Shown here: positions 45,234 to 54,849 of the stretch, piece after piece
Numbering within the stretch: position 1 is the stretch's first letter
Layout of the letters: each line of letters opens with the position of its first letter
Assembly (NCBI GenBank): GCA_964550025.1
Contig: CAZJYI010000048.1
Span: forward strand, 1 to 64,000
Direction: 5' to 3'
Length of the DNA: 64,000 bases
From: CAZJYI01 sp964550025
GTDB taxonomy: Bacteria; Verrucomicrobiota; Kiritimatiellia; UBA8416; CAYOBW01
Notes under the pieces: model-generated
The model's database searches: none
The model's input: only the letters and a program-made list of their open reading frames with translations
What the model was told of the DNA's origin: nothing
Translations under genes and position numbers: made by a program

Positions 45234-48200
45234 TCCGTCTCGGATGCCGACAGCGTCGCGACCTCGAAGAAATCAAACGACACATCAATCTCTTCGGGAG
45301 GCGGATCTCCGGGCGCCATGGCGGTAAGACCGACAAACTCCGGGTCGCCACCTTCCCAGACTCGATAGCCGTGTGTTGTGAATCTGTCGCCGTCCCGACT
45401 GGTGGCGAAGGCGTACTTGTCACCGACCTTGGTTAGTCGTAGCCACAGTCGCGGCGCTCCGGGGAGGATGCGGGAGCTGCATCGCGCCGTCTGTCTGCCT
45501 ACGCTTTCGCAGACGAGCGTGACATGGCCCCTGTTAGGGTCATACGACTCGTAGCCGAGCTTAACATGGTTGTCCGCATCGTTCCAGCAGAGCAACGCTG
45601 CCTGTTGCCACGGCACCCTGGGCGTGAAGCCTACGACGCATGTCGTCAGCTGGAATGTTCGCCCCTTCGCAGGGTTGGCAACCAAGTATACGTTCCTATA
45701 GTCCTCGCGCTCCTTGGCGAACTCGCCATCCTGTGCCGTGATGGTGAGCATTCCTGCCTCCCGGTCGAACCTGGTTTGGGTTGAGTCATGCCGGAGGATC
45801 TTCCAGTCTAACGTCGATTCACGCGCGAACTCGTCGAACGCAACGATCTTCCGTTGAATGGCCTGCTCAGCCGCAGGGACTCTCATCTGCTGCAGGGCAC
45901 ATATTACCTGCAGTCGAACCGCATCGTTTTCGGAGCCATAGACTCGGGCGACCGCCTGTGCCGCTTCCCGGGTGCCCTGAATCCGGAGCAGCTGAATCGC
46001 ACGGATTTGTGTGGCCTCATCGTTCATCGTGCCTTCGATTGCCACTGTTGCTTCGGGTGATTCGGATTGACTCAAGGAGGTCAGATTTTGGATCCAGCGA
46101 GTTTGGGGATCGGGTTCGGGAGAATCTGCCGTTGATTCCTTCAGGAGCTGCTTCACAAGAACCGCACTTTTCGGCTTTTTCGCTGCCCACTCCTTGATCG
46201 AAAGAGACCTCACGGTATCGCCACCGCTAGACGTAACTCCCGTGAGGGCCGCAACGCACTCGTCTGTCGCCTCCAACCCCTGCATGGAGATCCTCGGCAG
46301 CCGCCAGATCCTGGCCGCACCGTCGTCACCCGCGGTCGCCGCGCACCGGCCGTTCGGCCCGCATTTCACGGTGTTGACGACACCATCATGCTGGAGCACC
46401 GGACCCACCGGCATGCCGGTGGGCACGTGCCAAATCTTCGCCGTGCCGTCTACAGACGAGGTGAGTACGAGGCGACCGTTTGGCGCGAAGGTAACTGCGG
46501 TGATCCGTCCGGTGTGCTCCATCGCCGCTCCGAGAGGTCGCCATGTCGTCCAATCCAGCAGCACCGCGCGTTGGTCCACGCCGCCGATGGCGAGCATCTT
46601 GCCATCCGGTGCCACCGCCAGAGCGCTGATGCCGCATGAGTGGCGTTTGGCTTCTCCGATCCGCTGCCCGGTCGCCGTACTCCAGCGTTGAACGAATCCA
46701 TCGAAATTCCCGATCAGTAAGGACCGGCTATCAGTGCTGAAAGCGAAGGCTTCGGCGTGGTGTTTCGGACGGTGGTGGCTGTACCTGACTTCGGGGAGGG
46801 GATCGCCGTGCGGGAGGGTCTTGCCGATCGGCTCCAGCGTCTCCGTCCTCCACAATCTCACACCCGGTTCACGTCTGCCGTCCGATGCCAGGTATGTCCC
46901 GTCCGGACTCTGGGCGAGACGCCCCCCCACGCCCTTCTGCGAGGTCGATCCGGTCAAGCTGCCCGTCACCACGTCATATCGATGGATCGAGAACATGGTC
47001 GGAGTGAACACTGCCTGTCCCTGCACATCAAAGACGACGCTTGCACACCAACCCCGCACGTCAGGGATCGAACGGATCGGATTGCATGTGAGCGCGTCCC
47101 AAACACGCACATTTCCGCCCGGGTAGCTGTTGCCTTCGAGGCTGGTAGCGATCAGTCTGCCATCCGGTCCAAAATCGACATCACGAACCCACCGGCCCTT
47201 GTGCCGGAACTCCCTGAGTGCGCCGTTGCGTGCGGTCCGCCACACGCGAACGATTCTGTCTTTGCATGCGGTGACGATCAGATCGCCGGTCGGCGACCAC
47301 GTGCAACAGGTCACGGTGTCGGGATGCTCCAATATTGAGCCGACCGGAGCGCCGGTGTGGGTGTTCCAGACGCGAGCGGTGTGATCAGCGCTTGCGGTCA
47401 GAATGCGTGACCCGTCGGGCGAGTACTCTACCCAGCTGAGAGCTTCGTAATGGTTCATCGCTGCGCCAATCGTGTTGCCGTTGGACGGGTCGTATTGCTG
47501 GGCGGAATGGCCCTGCATCAAACCTACAGCAAAACGCTGGCTGACGGAGTCGAAGTCAAAGTGCCAGGACAGGGCGGGCAGTTTGATCTGCCGGTCGATG
47601 TAGTCTTTTCGCCAGTTCCATACTCTCACGGCCCAAGGGTTTCCCGCGGTGGCGACGATGTCGTTGTCATGGGGGTCGAACTCGACCCAAGTGAGAAAGC
47701 CATCACGATGCAGCGATCTCACGGGTGCGGCAGGCTCCTCAGTGCGCCAGATGTGGGTCCACCCGTCATTGCCCGCGGTTGCGAGCAGCGAGCCGTCGCC
47801 GGAAATCGAAAGGCCGGATACGCCGCGTCGTCCCGACCATCCTTCGGGATTCCTGTCCGCCGGGGAATGGACGAACTCCTGTTTCACGATGTCGTCACCG
47901 GGGGCAGGAAGCACCCACCGGCGGACCACACCATCTACACACCCAGTGAACAACGCTTCACCCTTGGGACCGAAAGCGAGAACGTTCACGGGGCCGGGAT
48001 GCTTGAGCCGGGAACCGAATGGTCGACCGGTCGCCAGATCCCAAAACCTGACGTGGCCGTCGTGGCACGCGCTTGCCACGAGCTTGCCATCCGGGCTCAC
48101 CGCCACACAGCCCACCCTTTCCGGATGCGGGAACATGTGGGCCAACGTGTGCGCTTCGCGCAGCCACGCTCTGAGATTGAGCACATGCGCCTCGGCCAGC

Positions 48201-49684
48201 GGCTGCGACTCGGCCGACCTGGCAATGCCGAGTCCTTCAGCGAACTTGACCAGCCCCCTTCCGATCTCGCCCTTCTCACACAGGCGCTGTGCCCGCCGCA
48301 GCGTCATCGTCGCCAGTGTTCGCCGCTCCTGCCGCAACCGTCGAATGGCGATTTGCTCCGCTTTGTTCGCCCGGACCGCGAGGACGGTGCTCGCGATTGA
48401 ACCCGCGAGAATGAGGGTCGCCACCACGGCGGTGACGGCAACAACCTTCCAGTGCTTTCTGGCCAGCTTGCGCGCCTTGTAGGCGAGACTCGGCGGCGCC
48501 GCGGAGATCGGCTCGCTGGCTGAGAACCTCCCGAGGTCTTCGGCGAGGGCCTTGGCACTGTCATATCGCCGCGACCGCTCGCGCTCCAGGGCCTTGAGCA
48601 GAATCCAGTCGAGCTCGCCGTGAACGATCCTCCCCAGTTTCTCGGGGGTCTGGCTGCGATGGTCGGCCACTTCGGCGAGCTCTTCCCGCAAGAGCGAACT
48701 GAGCCGCGTCGAGGGCTTTGGCGGATCCTCTTCGCGAAGCTTGCTGAGAATGGCGTCGTAGCCCTCCTTGCGCAGTTCTTCGGCATCGAAGGGCGTGCAA
48801 CCGGTCAACAGTTCGTAGAGGATGACACCCAGCGTGTAGACATCGCTGCGCGTATCGACGTCGAGGCTGCCCAGCCCGGCCTGTTCGGGGCTCATGTACT
48901 CCGGAGTGCCGATCCACTGGTTCAGGCGAGTAAAGAGGGTGCGCTCGGTGAGACGAGTCTGCAGGGCCTTGGCCACACCGAAATCGATCACTTTGGGCAC
49001 CGGCTTGTCATCCTGCACCGTCACGAGGATGTTCGACGGCTTCAGGTCTCGGTGGATGATACCCTTCAGGTGGGCGTGCTGGACCGCCTCGCAGACTTTC
49101 CGGAACAGATCGATGCGAGCGTGCGGCGGCAGCTTGTTGGCATCGCAGTAGGTGGTGATCGGCACCCCCTGAACCAGCTCCATCACGAAGTAGGGCCGCC
49201 CCGACTCGGTCGCGCCGCCGTCGAAGACGTGTGCGATGTGCGGGTGGTCCATCATGGCGATGGCCTGTCGCTCCGCTTCGAAGCGCGCCAACACCTCCCC
49301 GGTGTCCATCCCGAGCTTCAAGATCTTCAAAGCCACGCGCCGCTGTATCGGCTCACGCTGCTCAGCCATCCAAACCCGCCCGAAGCCCCCTTCGCCGACC
49401 AATTCGAGCAGTTTGTAGCGTCCGATCTCATCCCCCGCCTTCTCGGTGAGCGGCTCCAGCGTGGCTGACGCGTCCGAGGGCATGGTCGCAGGAGCATCCA
49501 GGAAATACGCCCTCACGCCGTCTTCGTGATTCGCCAGGAGACGCCCCACGCGCTCGCGCAACGCCGCATCCCCGGCACAGGCCTCCCCCAGGAACGCCTC
49601 ACGCTCTTCCTCCGAGGCCTTTTCGATGGCTTCGAGGAATATCTCTCGTTCCCGGCGAAATGCGCTTTGGTCAACTGTGCTCAC
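45230..49684 (-). CDS. Transmembrane Ser/Thr protein kinase with WD40 and C-terminal lectin-like domain
   Basis: 1484 residues. GTG 49682-49684 has GGGAGG 6 nt upstream; an in-frame ATG at 49714 has none. The kinase has GEGGFG (97-102), Lys120, HRDLKPSN (Asp213), DFG (234-236) and TPEYMSPEQ, so it looks active. A membrane helix near 420-445 (VVAVTAVVATLILAGSIAS) separates it from about a dozen WD40 blades (530-1130: VGCVAVSPDGKLVASACHDG). A short HEAT-like stretch follows, then a DUF1349-like concanavalin fold (about 1290-1484). The N-terminus resembles the sigma-kinase partner region of planctomycete kinases. It probably senses an extracellular ligand and phosphorylates cytoplasmic targets. 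The ECF sigma gene lies 96 bp upstream. Confidence 0.92.
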   Translation of the reverse strand: MSTVDQSAFRREREIFLEAIEKASEEEREAFLGEACAGDAALRERVGRLLANHEDGVRAYFLDAPATMPSDASATLEPLTEKAGDEIGRYKLLELVGEGGFGRVWMAEQREPIQRRVALKILKLGMDTGEVLARFEAERQAIAMMDHPHIAHVFDGGATESGRPYFVMELVQGVPITTYCDANKLPPHARIDLFRKVCEAVQHAHLKGIIHRDLKPSNILVTVQDDKPVPKVIDFGVAKALQTRLTERTLFTRLNQWIGTPEYMSPEQAGLGSLDVDTRSDVYTLGVILYELLTGCTPFDAEELRKEGYDAILSKLREEDPPKPSTRLSSLLREELAEVADHRSQTPEKLGRIVHGELDWILLKALERERSRRYDSAKALAEDLGRFSASEPISAAPPSLAYKARKLARKHWKVVAVTAVVATLILAGSIASTVLAVRANKAEQIAIRRLRQERRTLATMTLRRAQRLCEKGEIGRGLVKFAEGLGIARSAESQPLAEAHVLNLRAWLREAHTLAHMFPHPERVGCVAVSPDGKLVASACHDGHVRFWDLATGRPFGSRLKHPGPVNVLAFGPKGEALFTGCVDGVVRRWVLPAPGDDIVKQEFVHSPADRNPEGWSGRRGVSGLSISGDGSLLATAGNDGWTHIWRTEEPAAPVRSLHRDGFLTWVEFDPHDNDIVATAGNPWAVRVWNWRKDYIDRQIKLPALSWHFDFDSVSQRFAVGLMQGHSAQQYDPSNGNTIGAAMNHYEALSWVEYSPDGSRILTASADHTARVWNTHTGAPVGSILEHPDTVTCCTWSPTGDLIVTACKDRIVRVWRTARNGALREFRHKGRWVRDVDFGPDGRLIATSLEGNSYPGGNVRVWDALTCNPIRSIPDVRGWCASVVFDVQGQAVFTPTMFSIHRYDVVTGSLTGSTSQKGVGGRLAQSPDGTYLASDGRREPGVRLWRTETLEPIGKTLPHGDPLPEVRYSHHRPKHHAEAFAFSTDSRSLLIGNFDGFVQRWSTATGQRIGEAKRHSCGISALAVAPDGKMLAIGGVDQRAVLLDWTTWRPLGAAMEHTGRITAVTFAPNGRLVLTSSVDGTAKIWHVPTGMPVGPVLQHDGVVNTVKCGPNGRCAATAGDDGAARIWRLPRISMQGLEATDECVAALTGVTSSGGDTVRSLSIKEWAAKKPKSAVLVKQLLKESTADSPEPDPQTRWIQNLTSLSQSESPEATVAIEGTMNDEATQIRAIQLLRIQGTREAAQAVARVYGSENDAVRLQVICALQQMRVPAAEQAIQRKIVAFDEFARESTLDWKILRHDSTQTRFDREAGMLTITAQDGEFAKEREDYRNVYLVANPAKGRTFQLTTCVVGFTPRVPWQQAALLCWNDADNHVKLGYESYDPNRGHVTLVCESVGRQTARCSSRILPGAPRLWLRLTKVGDKYAFATSRDGDRFTTHGYRVWEGGDPEFVGLTAMAPGDPPPEEIDVSFDFFEVATLSASETE

Positions 49685-49780
49685 GAGTGACCTCCCTATC
49701 CCAATCCTGCGCAATCCGAACGTCGGATGCGCAAAAAAAGCGGAGGGACTTTCTGCGGCATGGTCATCCGGGGGCCGGAT

Positions 49781-50335
49781 TCACTCCCTTCCCAATTCCG
49801 TTCGCAGCCAGGCGCGGGCGAAAGCCCAGAGCCGGTCGGCATCCCGCCGCGACATGCCGAGAATCTCGGCTGCCTCCTTCTGTGTCAGGCCCACGAAGAA
49901 GCGTAGTTTGACGAGTTCGGCCGAAGGCGGGTCCGCCATGACGAGCTTTTCCAACGCTCCGTCGATCGCCAGCAACTCCTCCGGTGCCGAAGGTGCCGCA
50001 ATGCGTGACTCCGCGAGCTCCGTGCGGTGTGCCCCCCCACCACGCTTCTGCGCACGCTTCCGGCGCGCATTGTCAATGAGGATCCGCCGCATAGCCTCCG
50101 ACGCGGCCGCGAAGAAGTGCCGGCGATCTCCCCAACCCGATTCACCGTCGCCCCGAGTCACACGCATGTAGGCCTCGTGTACCAACGCCGTTGCCTGCAG
50201 CGTCTGGCCGGGCCGCTCCCGCGCCAGGCGCCACTGCGCCAGTCTACGCAGTTCATCGTAGACCAGCGGAAGCAACTCCTCCGACTTCGATCTCAATTCA
50301 GCCGCATCCGGACCCGAGTGCCGTTCTTCTCCCAT
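49781..50335 (-). CDS. ECF-type RNA polymerase sigma factor
   Basis: 184 residues, ATG at 50335 with GGAGGGAG just upstream. Region 2: LLPLVYDELRRLAQWRLARE, then ALVHEAYMRV and HFFAAASEAMRRILIDNARR. Region 4: LVKLRFFVGLTQKEAAEILG with the helix-turn-helix following. The spacing fits the TIGR02999/Sigma70_ECF family that in PVC and Acidobacteria commonly sits next to Ser/Thr kinases. The kinase may regulate it by phosphorylation, and it may drive the downstream propeller block; both are inferences. Confidence 0.92.
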   Translation of the reverse strand: MGEERHSGPDAAELRSKSEELLPLVYDELRRLAQWRLARERPGQTLQATALVHEAYMRVTRGDGESGWGDRRHFFAAASEAMRRILIDNARRKRAQKRGGGAHRTELAESRIAAPSAPEELLAIDGALEKLVMADPPSAELVKLRFFVGLTQKEAAEILGMSRRDADRLWAFARAWLRTELGRE

Positions 50336-50982
50336 GCTCCCTCCAGATATCTACTGCACACACAACGACCGGTATCGCACGAGAGCACAACATGCCGTAG
50401 GGCGCTGATGGAAACCGCGGGGCGTGGCGGGTCTCCGGCGGTTGCATGGGTCCTCCTGTCGGCGTCCTGCTGCAATGCCTCGCGTGTCCATGCACTTTAC
50501 TCCGGCACGACCTTATCCCAATAGTGACTCCGATTGAAGCACTATAGTTCTAGTGTGATGCGCCTGTGCGCCCGTAATTATGGGACTGGCAATCCTCACG
50601 CCCCCCCTTTTCGCATACGGCGTGCCACCTCCTTGAGGTCGGGACAGAGCCTGCGATTGTGTGTATTTCTGTCGACGGGGTGCTTGATTGCGCCAACCAG
50701 CCAGGACGCGGAATGTACACGGGGTGTGCATTCAGCGCCTGTGGCCTCTGTTGAGGCCTCACCGATCGGCTCCATCAGCCAATGGTGAGCGTGACCGCGG
50801 CTTGGGACGACTGGAATGCAGAAATGCCCGCCGAGATCACAGGGAAGTCGGAACATACGTAGAGAGGCAGGACGGACAGCCGCCACCGGACTTGTAGCTG
50901 TGCCGAAAGAGGGTGGAACACAAGGCAAGCGCGCAGACGTATTCATGGAAGGAGGGTGCCAGGGCGGCGTGCACTCTTCACC
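50336..50982. other. 647-bp gene-free stretch with two adjacent hairpins
   Basis: No frame here has a credible start, family match or leader. At 50711-50733 a 10-bp stem (GAATGTACAC / GTGTGCATTC, one G-T pair) closes a 3-nt loop. Nine bases later a 6-bp stem GGCCTC / GAGGCC (50743-50758) follows. It may contain the sigma-factor promoter and possibly a structured RNA; nothing further can be supported. Confidence 0.4.
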
Positions 50983-51261
50983 TTACGGTCGGTAGGTCTG
51001 GTCGTGTGTCCCAACATCCAGAAGCACAATCTCTCCCTCATCCAGAGCAAGGACTAGCACAATCCGGTGGCTGTAGGTCAGCGACACGGCGTGTTTGCCT
51101 GCCAGTCGCCCTTTCAGCGGGTGCAGTCGCAGTTTCGGATGGCTCGGGTCCTCCTCCAATTGCTTCAGGACCCGCTCGAACTCGGCTCTCAAAGCGGGAT
51201 TCCTCTTCAGGAACGTCTTCGCCGTACGCGAAAAGGTGTTCGTCCAAACCAATGTGTTCAT
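50983..51261 (-). CDS. RelE/ParE-superfamily (YafQ-like) toxin
   Basis: 92 residues. WTNTFSRTAKTFLKRNPALR, LKQLEEDPSHPKLRLHPLKG and YSHRIVLVLALDEGEIVLLDVGTHDQTYRP follow the RelE/YafQ fold to the last beta strand with HDxxY. Such toxins cleave mRNA at the ribosome or, in ParE, act on gyrase; which applies here is unknown. Its ATG overlaps the antitoxin stop by 4 bp. Confidence 0.9.
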   Translation of the reverse strand: MNTLVWTNTFSRTAKTFLKRNPALRAEFERVLKQLEEDPSHPKLRLHPLKGRLAGKHAVSLTYSHRIVLVLALDEGEIVLLDVGTHDQTYRP

Positions 51262-51512
51262 TCGGAACTGCCCAGTTCCTTCATCAGCTCGACAGCGCTT
51301 CCCCTGCAGACGCGGCCCGCCTGCACATCCGCCTCAGAGGCCTCAATGCGCGCCAGCGCCAGATCTTCCATCATCGCCTGGTAGTCCTCTTCACGCAGCA
51401 CGACGTACGTCGGACGGTTGTTCTTCACGATATGGACCGGTGCCCGTTCGAGGAGCTCATCAACCGCTCCAATGCCCCGTCGCTTCACCTCCTGTGCGGG
51501 CAGAGTAACCAT
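51258..51512 (-). CDS. Phd/YefM-type antitoxin
   Basis: 84 residues, ATG at 51512 after GGAGGAAA. The start LPAQEVKRRGIGAVDELLER and PVHIVKNNRPTYVVLREEDY are typical of Phd/YefM antitoxins, which bind operator DNA by the N-terminus and the toxin by the C-terminus. First gene of the pair. Confidence 0.88.
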   Translation of the reverse strand: MVTLPAQEVKRRGIGAVDELLERAPVHIVKNNRPTYVVLREEDYQAMMEDLALARIEASEADVQAGRVCRGSAVELMKELGSSE

Positions 51513-51527
51513 AGCATTTCCTCCAGT

Positions 51528-51549
51528 ACTTAATTCCGCACTTAATATA
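51528..51549 (-). promoter_or_regulatory. Promoter-proximal direct repeat of the RelE/Phd-type operon
   Basis: ATTAAGT occurs twice on the minus strand (51546-51540 and 51534-51528), 12 bp apart. It overlaps a candidate -10, TATATT at 51549-51544, about 16 bp upstream of the antitoxin start region. A plausible antitoxin operator; no clear -35. Confidence 0.45.
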
Positions 51550-51698
51550 GCACTCGCTTCGGCCGCCCGTAAAGCACGGAAATAGGGACTGTCAATGTGT
51601 CATGGAAGAAACGGTGGCGAAAACCCACTCGCCACTCCCCTGGGTCATCGCCGTCACTGCGCCCACTGCAATCATCGGCAATCTCTTCAGAAGACTCC

Positions 51699-52435
51699 TC
51701 ATGGTTCTCCGGTTCTTACTGCGGCAGCGACCGCTTCGATCGTCAGATTCCGCCGTCCGTCATCCAGCGTAGCGAACCGCAGCACGGTCACCTGCTCCCC
51801 GACACGAATCGTGTGCCCATCCTTGTCACGGCTGACCACCGGCAGCGGACCTGCCTCGTATGGATACAGCAACACCACGAAGTCCGGACGCACGACGCCG
51901 TCTACAGTGATCGACATCCGAGTCACAGGTGTGTTGGATGTTTCGATCACGAACTCCTCGAGCTCCATCTTCGCTTCACCCTCACACGCCAGCAACTTCA
52001 CCAGCAACCGCGGACCGCCCTGTTCATCTTCGCGATGCCGCAACACCATGGAGGTCGCGTCCTGCGACTCCACCACGATCTGCCCCTTGCGCGGCATGTT
52101 GGCGATCCAGGTGTAGCGGTGAGGAACATCGTCCTTCCGGATGTCGTCTGCAATGATCACGAACGGATGCTTCCCGCGGACGAGCGCGGCCGTGCGACGG
52201 GACCGCGCCCGTCAGCCCCGGACGCCGCCGTGCTACAGAGCTGCGCCAACAAGAGCGCCGCCAGACCTGCGCGCACCGTGCTGCACGCAACCCGCGTCGC
52301 CGTGCGCCCTGGGATCGCCCGGAACTGCGCTATCGGGGAGGGTGGATTTTCCCTGTTCGGATTCGGTTCTATTGACACAGCTTGTCTCCTGCTCAAGTGG
52401 TGCATTGCCTGTTCCGCTTGGGTGTTGAGGGCCAT
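51699..52435 (-). pseudogene. Collapsed heparinase II/III-like gene: leader head and C-terminal tail in different frames
   Basis: From an ATG at 52435, just after the Gfo stop, one frame carries a leader-like segment (AGLAALLLAQLCSTAASG) and stops at 52157. Another frame, closed upstream by a TGA, begins TAALVRGKHPFVIIADDIRK and runs 153 residues from a GTG at 52160 to the stop at 51699. RGKHPxVIxxDDI followed by HRYTWIANMP is the core strand pattern of heparinase II/III C-terminal domains. The catalytic toroid, usually 400 or more residues, is missing. Together they look like one secreted lyase gene that lost its middle. Confidence 0.6.
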
Positions 52436-52446
52436 GTCCTCCTGCG

Positions 52447-53391
52447 CTAAGCCTTCCCCCTTATCACCCATCGCGTGGGGCTCAATTCTTCTTCGATCGT
52501 CATCGGCATCCTGTTGCCGTCTTGCAGCGAAGCGACAAACATGTCGAAGTAGTTCCCGGATGGCGCGGACAGATCCAGCGGCTGCGGTTCGCCACCGTTG
52601 GGAATCAGGCGGGCGCACGGTCCCTCGCTGCTCGATTCGACGATCCCGTCGGTCCCGAAGATGCGGAGAATCTCGTAGCCCCACAGCTTCGCCTTGAGGG
52701 CATTGAGATAGTTGCATACGGCCGATGCCACGCCGCCGTTCTCGAGTGCCATCACGAATGACGCCGCACGCCGACACGCGCTGCCGGGGACATCATTCCC
52801 GAGTTGCGTTTCTTCCACGGCCATCGAGGCGATCTTCACCCCCGCCACATGCTCCACAAAACGTCCGGTGTAAACACCAACCTGGCGGGAGAGTCCGCCA
52901 TCGATGTCCTCATCCGCAGGACGGTCAGGATACCAGGGGTAAGACTTCTGCGCCAACACCTGCACAACCTCCCCGATGGCACTCGATGCAACCACCTCGC
53001 GCAACGCACGGTACGGCTGCTCGAAGGCCGTGCCGGCCATCTCGTGAAACTGCACGCCGGTCTCACGCGACGCGGCGATGATGGCATCAAGGTCGTCCTC
53101 GGTCATAGCACACGGCTTTTCGGCATAAACATGCTTGCCCGCTCTCATGCAGGCGATGGCATGCGCGGCCTGTTCGCTACGCAAAGGCGAACAGAGACTC
53201 ACCAACTCCACCCGCTCGTCGTTTAGAAGCTCATCAAGGTTCTCGTAGCGCGACACATCCCCCACCCCCTCGGGCAGCTCCGCATCCCCAAACTCCGCCA
53301 CAGCCACCAACTCGGCGGCCGGGTGATCGACCAGCGCGTTGGTCACCTGGTGTCCGTTCGTTCCGTAGAGTCCTATACTGGTCTTGGCCAC
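52447..53391 (-). CDS. Gfo/Idh/MocA-family oxidoreductase
   Basis: 314 residues. The Rossmann start is IGLYGTNGHQVTNAL; CSPLRSEQAAHAIACMRAGK and HVYAEKPCAMTEDDLDAII hold the family EKP motif. The C-terminal beta-sheet domain includes GGLSRQVGVYTGRFVEHVAG. It would act on sugars or inositol derivatives with NAD(P). One base separates its start from the stop of the related upstream gene, so they are co-translated. At 314 residues it is slightly short for the family but complete. Confidence 0.9.
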   Translation of the reverse strand: MAKTSIGLYGTNGHQVTNALVDHPAAELVAVAEFGDAELPEGVGDVSRYENLDELLNDERVELVSLCSPLRSEQAAHAIACMRAGKHVYAEKPCAMTEDDLDAIIAASRETGVQFHEMAGTAFEQPYRALREVVASSAIGEVVQVLAQKSYPWYPDRPADEDIDGGLSRQVGVYTGRFVEHVAGVKIASMAVEETQLGNDVPGSACRRAASFVMALENGGVASAVCNYLNALKAKLWGYEILRIFGTDGIVESSSEGPCARLIPNGGEPQPLDLSAPSGNYFDMFVASLQDGNRMPMTIEEELSPTRWVIRGKA

Positions 53392-53392
53392 A

Positions 53393-54436
53393 CTACACCT
53401 CCTCGGTCCGCCCGCTCGACTGCGCGCGCTTCATTGCCTCGACCACCTTGATGCCGTTGACGATGACGGAATCCGGCGTCTCGTTTTCGATCGGCTCACC
53501 GCGGATCGCTTTGTAGAAGACATCCCATTGGTAAGCGTGACTGAGTTGCTGATGATGAAAAGACACCGTCTCGGCCGGTTCCCCGTTATCATTGGCCGCC
53601 GGCACGACGCATAGCTTGGTGGCGCCATTCTCGAACCCTATGCCGCCAACGATCACGGGATTCCGGTAGATCGTGCCGCCTTCGTAGTACAACGTCAGCG
53701 AGTCGGCGCCGCGCGGCGGTTGAAGACACCAACCATCCAACGTCTCCGCAATGCAGCCGTTCTTGAACTTGAGCGTCATCATGGCGATGTCAGGCGTGGG
53801 CCGCCTCGTGAAGATGCGCGAGTGAGTCACCTGCACGGACTCCGGTTCGCCCATGAGCTGAAGCAGGTCGTTGACGCCATAGATGCCGAGACGGAAAATG
53901 GGCGCGACCGGACACTGCTCGGGATCGTCGTACCAACCGCCGTCCGCTTTCTCAACGCTCTTGTACCAGCAGTCGTGGCGTGCCGCGATGATCCGGCCGA
54001 GCTCGTACTTCTCGCACCAGGCCTTGATCTGGCGCAGATCATCCGAATAGGACGCACACGGTGAGTTCAGGTGCACCACGCGCCCCAGTTCACGCGCGCG
54101 TTTGAGAGTCTTCTCCGCCTCGCCAGAATCCAGCTCGAACGGTTTCGTCGTCATCACGTGCTTGCCGGCTTCGACCATGCGCGTGATTCGCTCACCCCGC
54201 CCGATCGGACCGGTCATGTCAATTATCACCGGTATCGATTCGTCACACAGCAGATCGCCAATGTCATAGTAGGCCTTCACGCCGTACTTCGCGGATGCCT
54301 CGTCACACTTCTCGCGGTTCCGACGGCATACAGCCGCTAGCTCGAAGTAGGGCTCACCGGGCCCCTCCAGGATCTGGTCCTCAATAATCTGCCTGCCGAA
54401 GTTGAGGCCGACAATACCCACGCGTAGCTTCTTCAT
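53393..54436 (-). CDS. Gfo/Idh/MocA-family oxidoreductase
   Basis: 347 residues. RVGIVGLNFGRQIIEDQI is the nucleotide-binding start. GKHVMTTKPFELDSGEAEKT holds a TKP variant of the EKP motif. The start overlaps the preceding stop (ATGA), tying it to the remnant gene at 54433-54849. With the next gene it forms a pair often found beside polysaccharide-degradation genes in this phylum; the collapsed lyase downstream fits that setting. Confidence 0.9.
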   Translation of the reverse strand: MKKLRVGIVGLNFGRQIIEDQILEGPGEPYFELAAVCRRNREKCDEASAKYGVKAYYDIGDLLCDESIPVIIDMTGPIGRGERITRMVEAGKHVMTTKPFELDSGEAEKTLKRARELGRVVHLNSPCASYSDDLRQIKAWCEKYELGRIIAARHDCWYKSVEKADGGWYDDPEQCPVAPIFRLGIYGVNDLLQLMGEPESVQVTHSRIFTRRPTPDIAMMTLKFKNGCIAETLDGWCLQPPRGADSLTLYYEGGTIYRNPVIVGGIGFENGATKLCVVPAANDNGEPAETVSFHHQQLSHAYQWDVFYKAIRGEPIENETPDSVIVNGIKVVEAMKRAQSSGRTEEV

Positions 54437-54849
54437 TGCTGTCCCTCCGCCTTCCCGCCCACAGTCTTCCCATCACGGACAACTCTCACACCGGTCGGGT
54501 GTGCACCGGGCGCTCCGAAGTGCATTGTGTCTTCCTGGTCGGACCATTGAATTCGCGCCACCCGCGTGTCCGCATCGTAGTAGATGAACTGGTTCTTCCA
54601 GACATAGCTGTAAGCCTGAGTCAGGTCCGCCGTGGCGAATGCGGCGCTCTCTCCGGCTGAAGCCCCAAGCCAATCGGCGCGGCCATTGATGTCATCCGGT
54701 TCGGAGATGCCGTCGATGAGCATCCCGGTGATGAGTCGGGCAAACCGGACCGATGACTGTCCATGCATGACCGTATTGTCCGCTCCTTTTTTGCGTCTTC
54801 CGCCGAATCCTCGAACGCATCGAGGTCCTCTCCCGTGCGCAAGATCCAC
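54433..54849 (-). pseudogene. Unrecognised remnant frame coupled to the Gfo pair
   Basis: The last 80 or so codons (FARLITGMLIDGISEPDDING, AAFATADLTQAYSYVWKNQF, ARIQWSDQEDTM) read like true protein, and the stop overlaps the Gfo ATG. The start lacks a ribosome site, and coding character shifts to other frames around 54800. ADLTQAY recalls heparinase-type lyases, but the match is too weak to name. Probably the C-terminal part of a damaged gene; 54850-55003 upstream holds nothing recognisable. Confidence 0.4.

Noticed and set aside
50596..50946. 116-codon minus-strand frame in the gap before the sigma factor
   Set aside because: No ribosome site, no recognisable motif, and both strands are equally open here.
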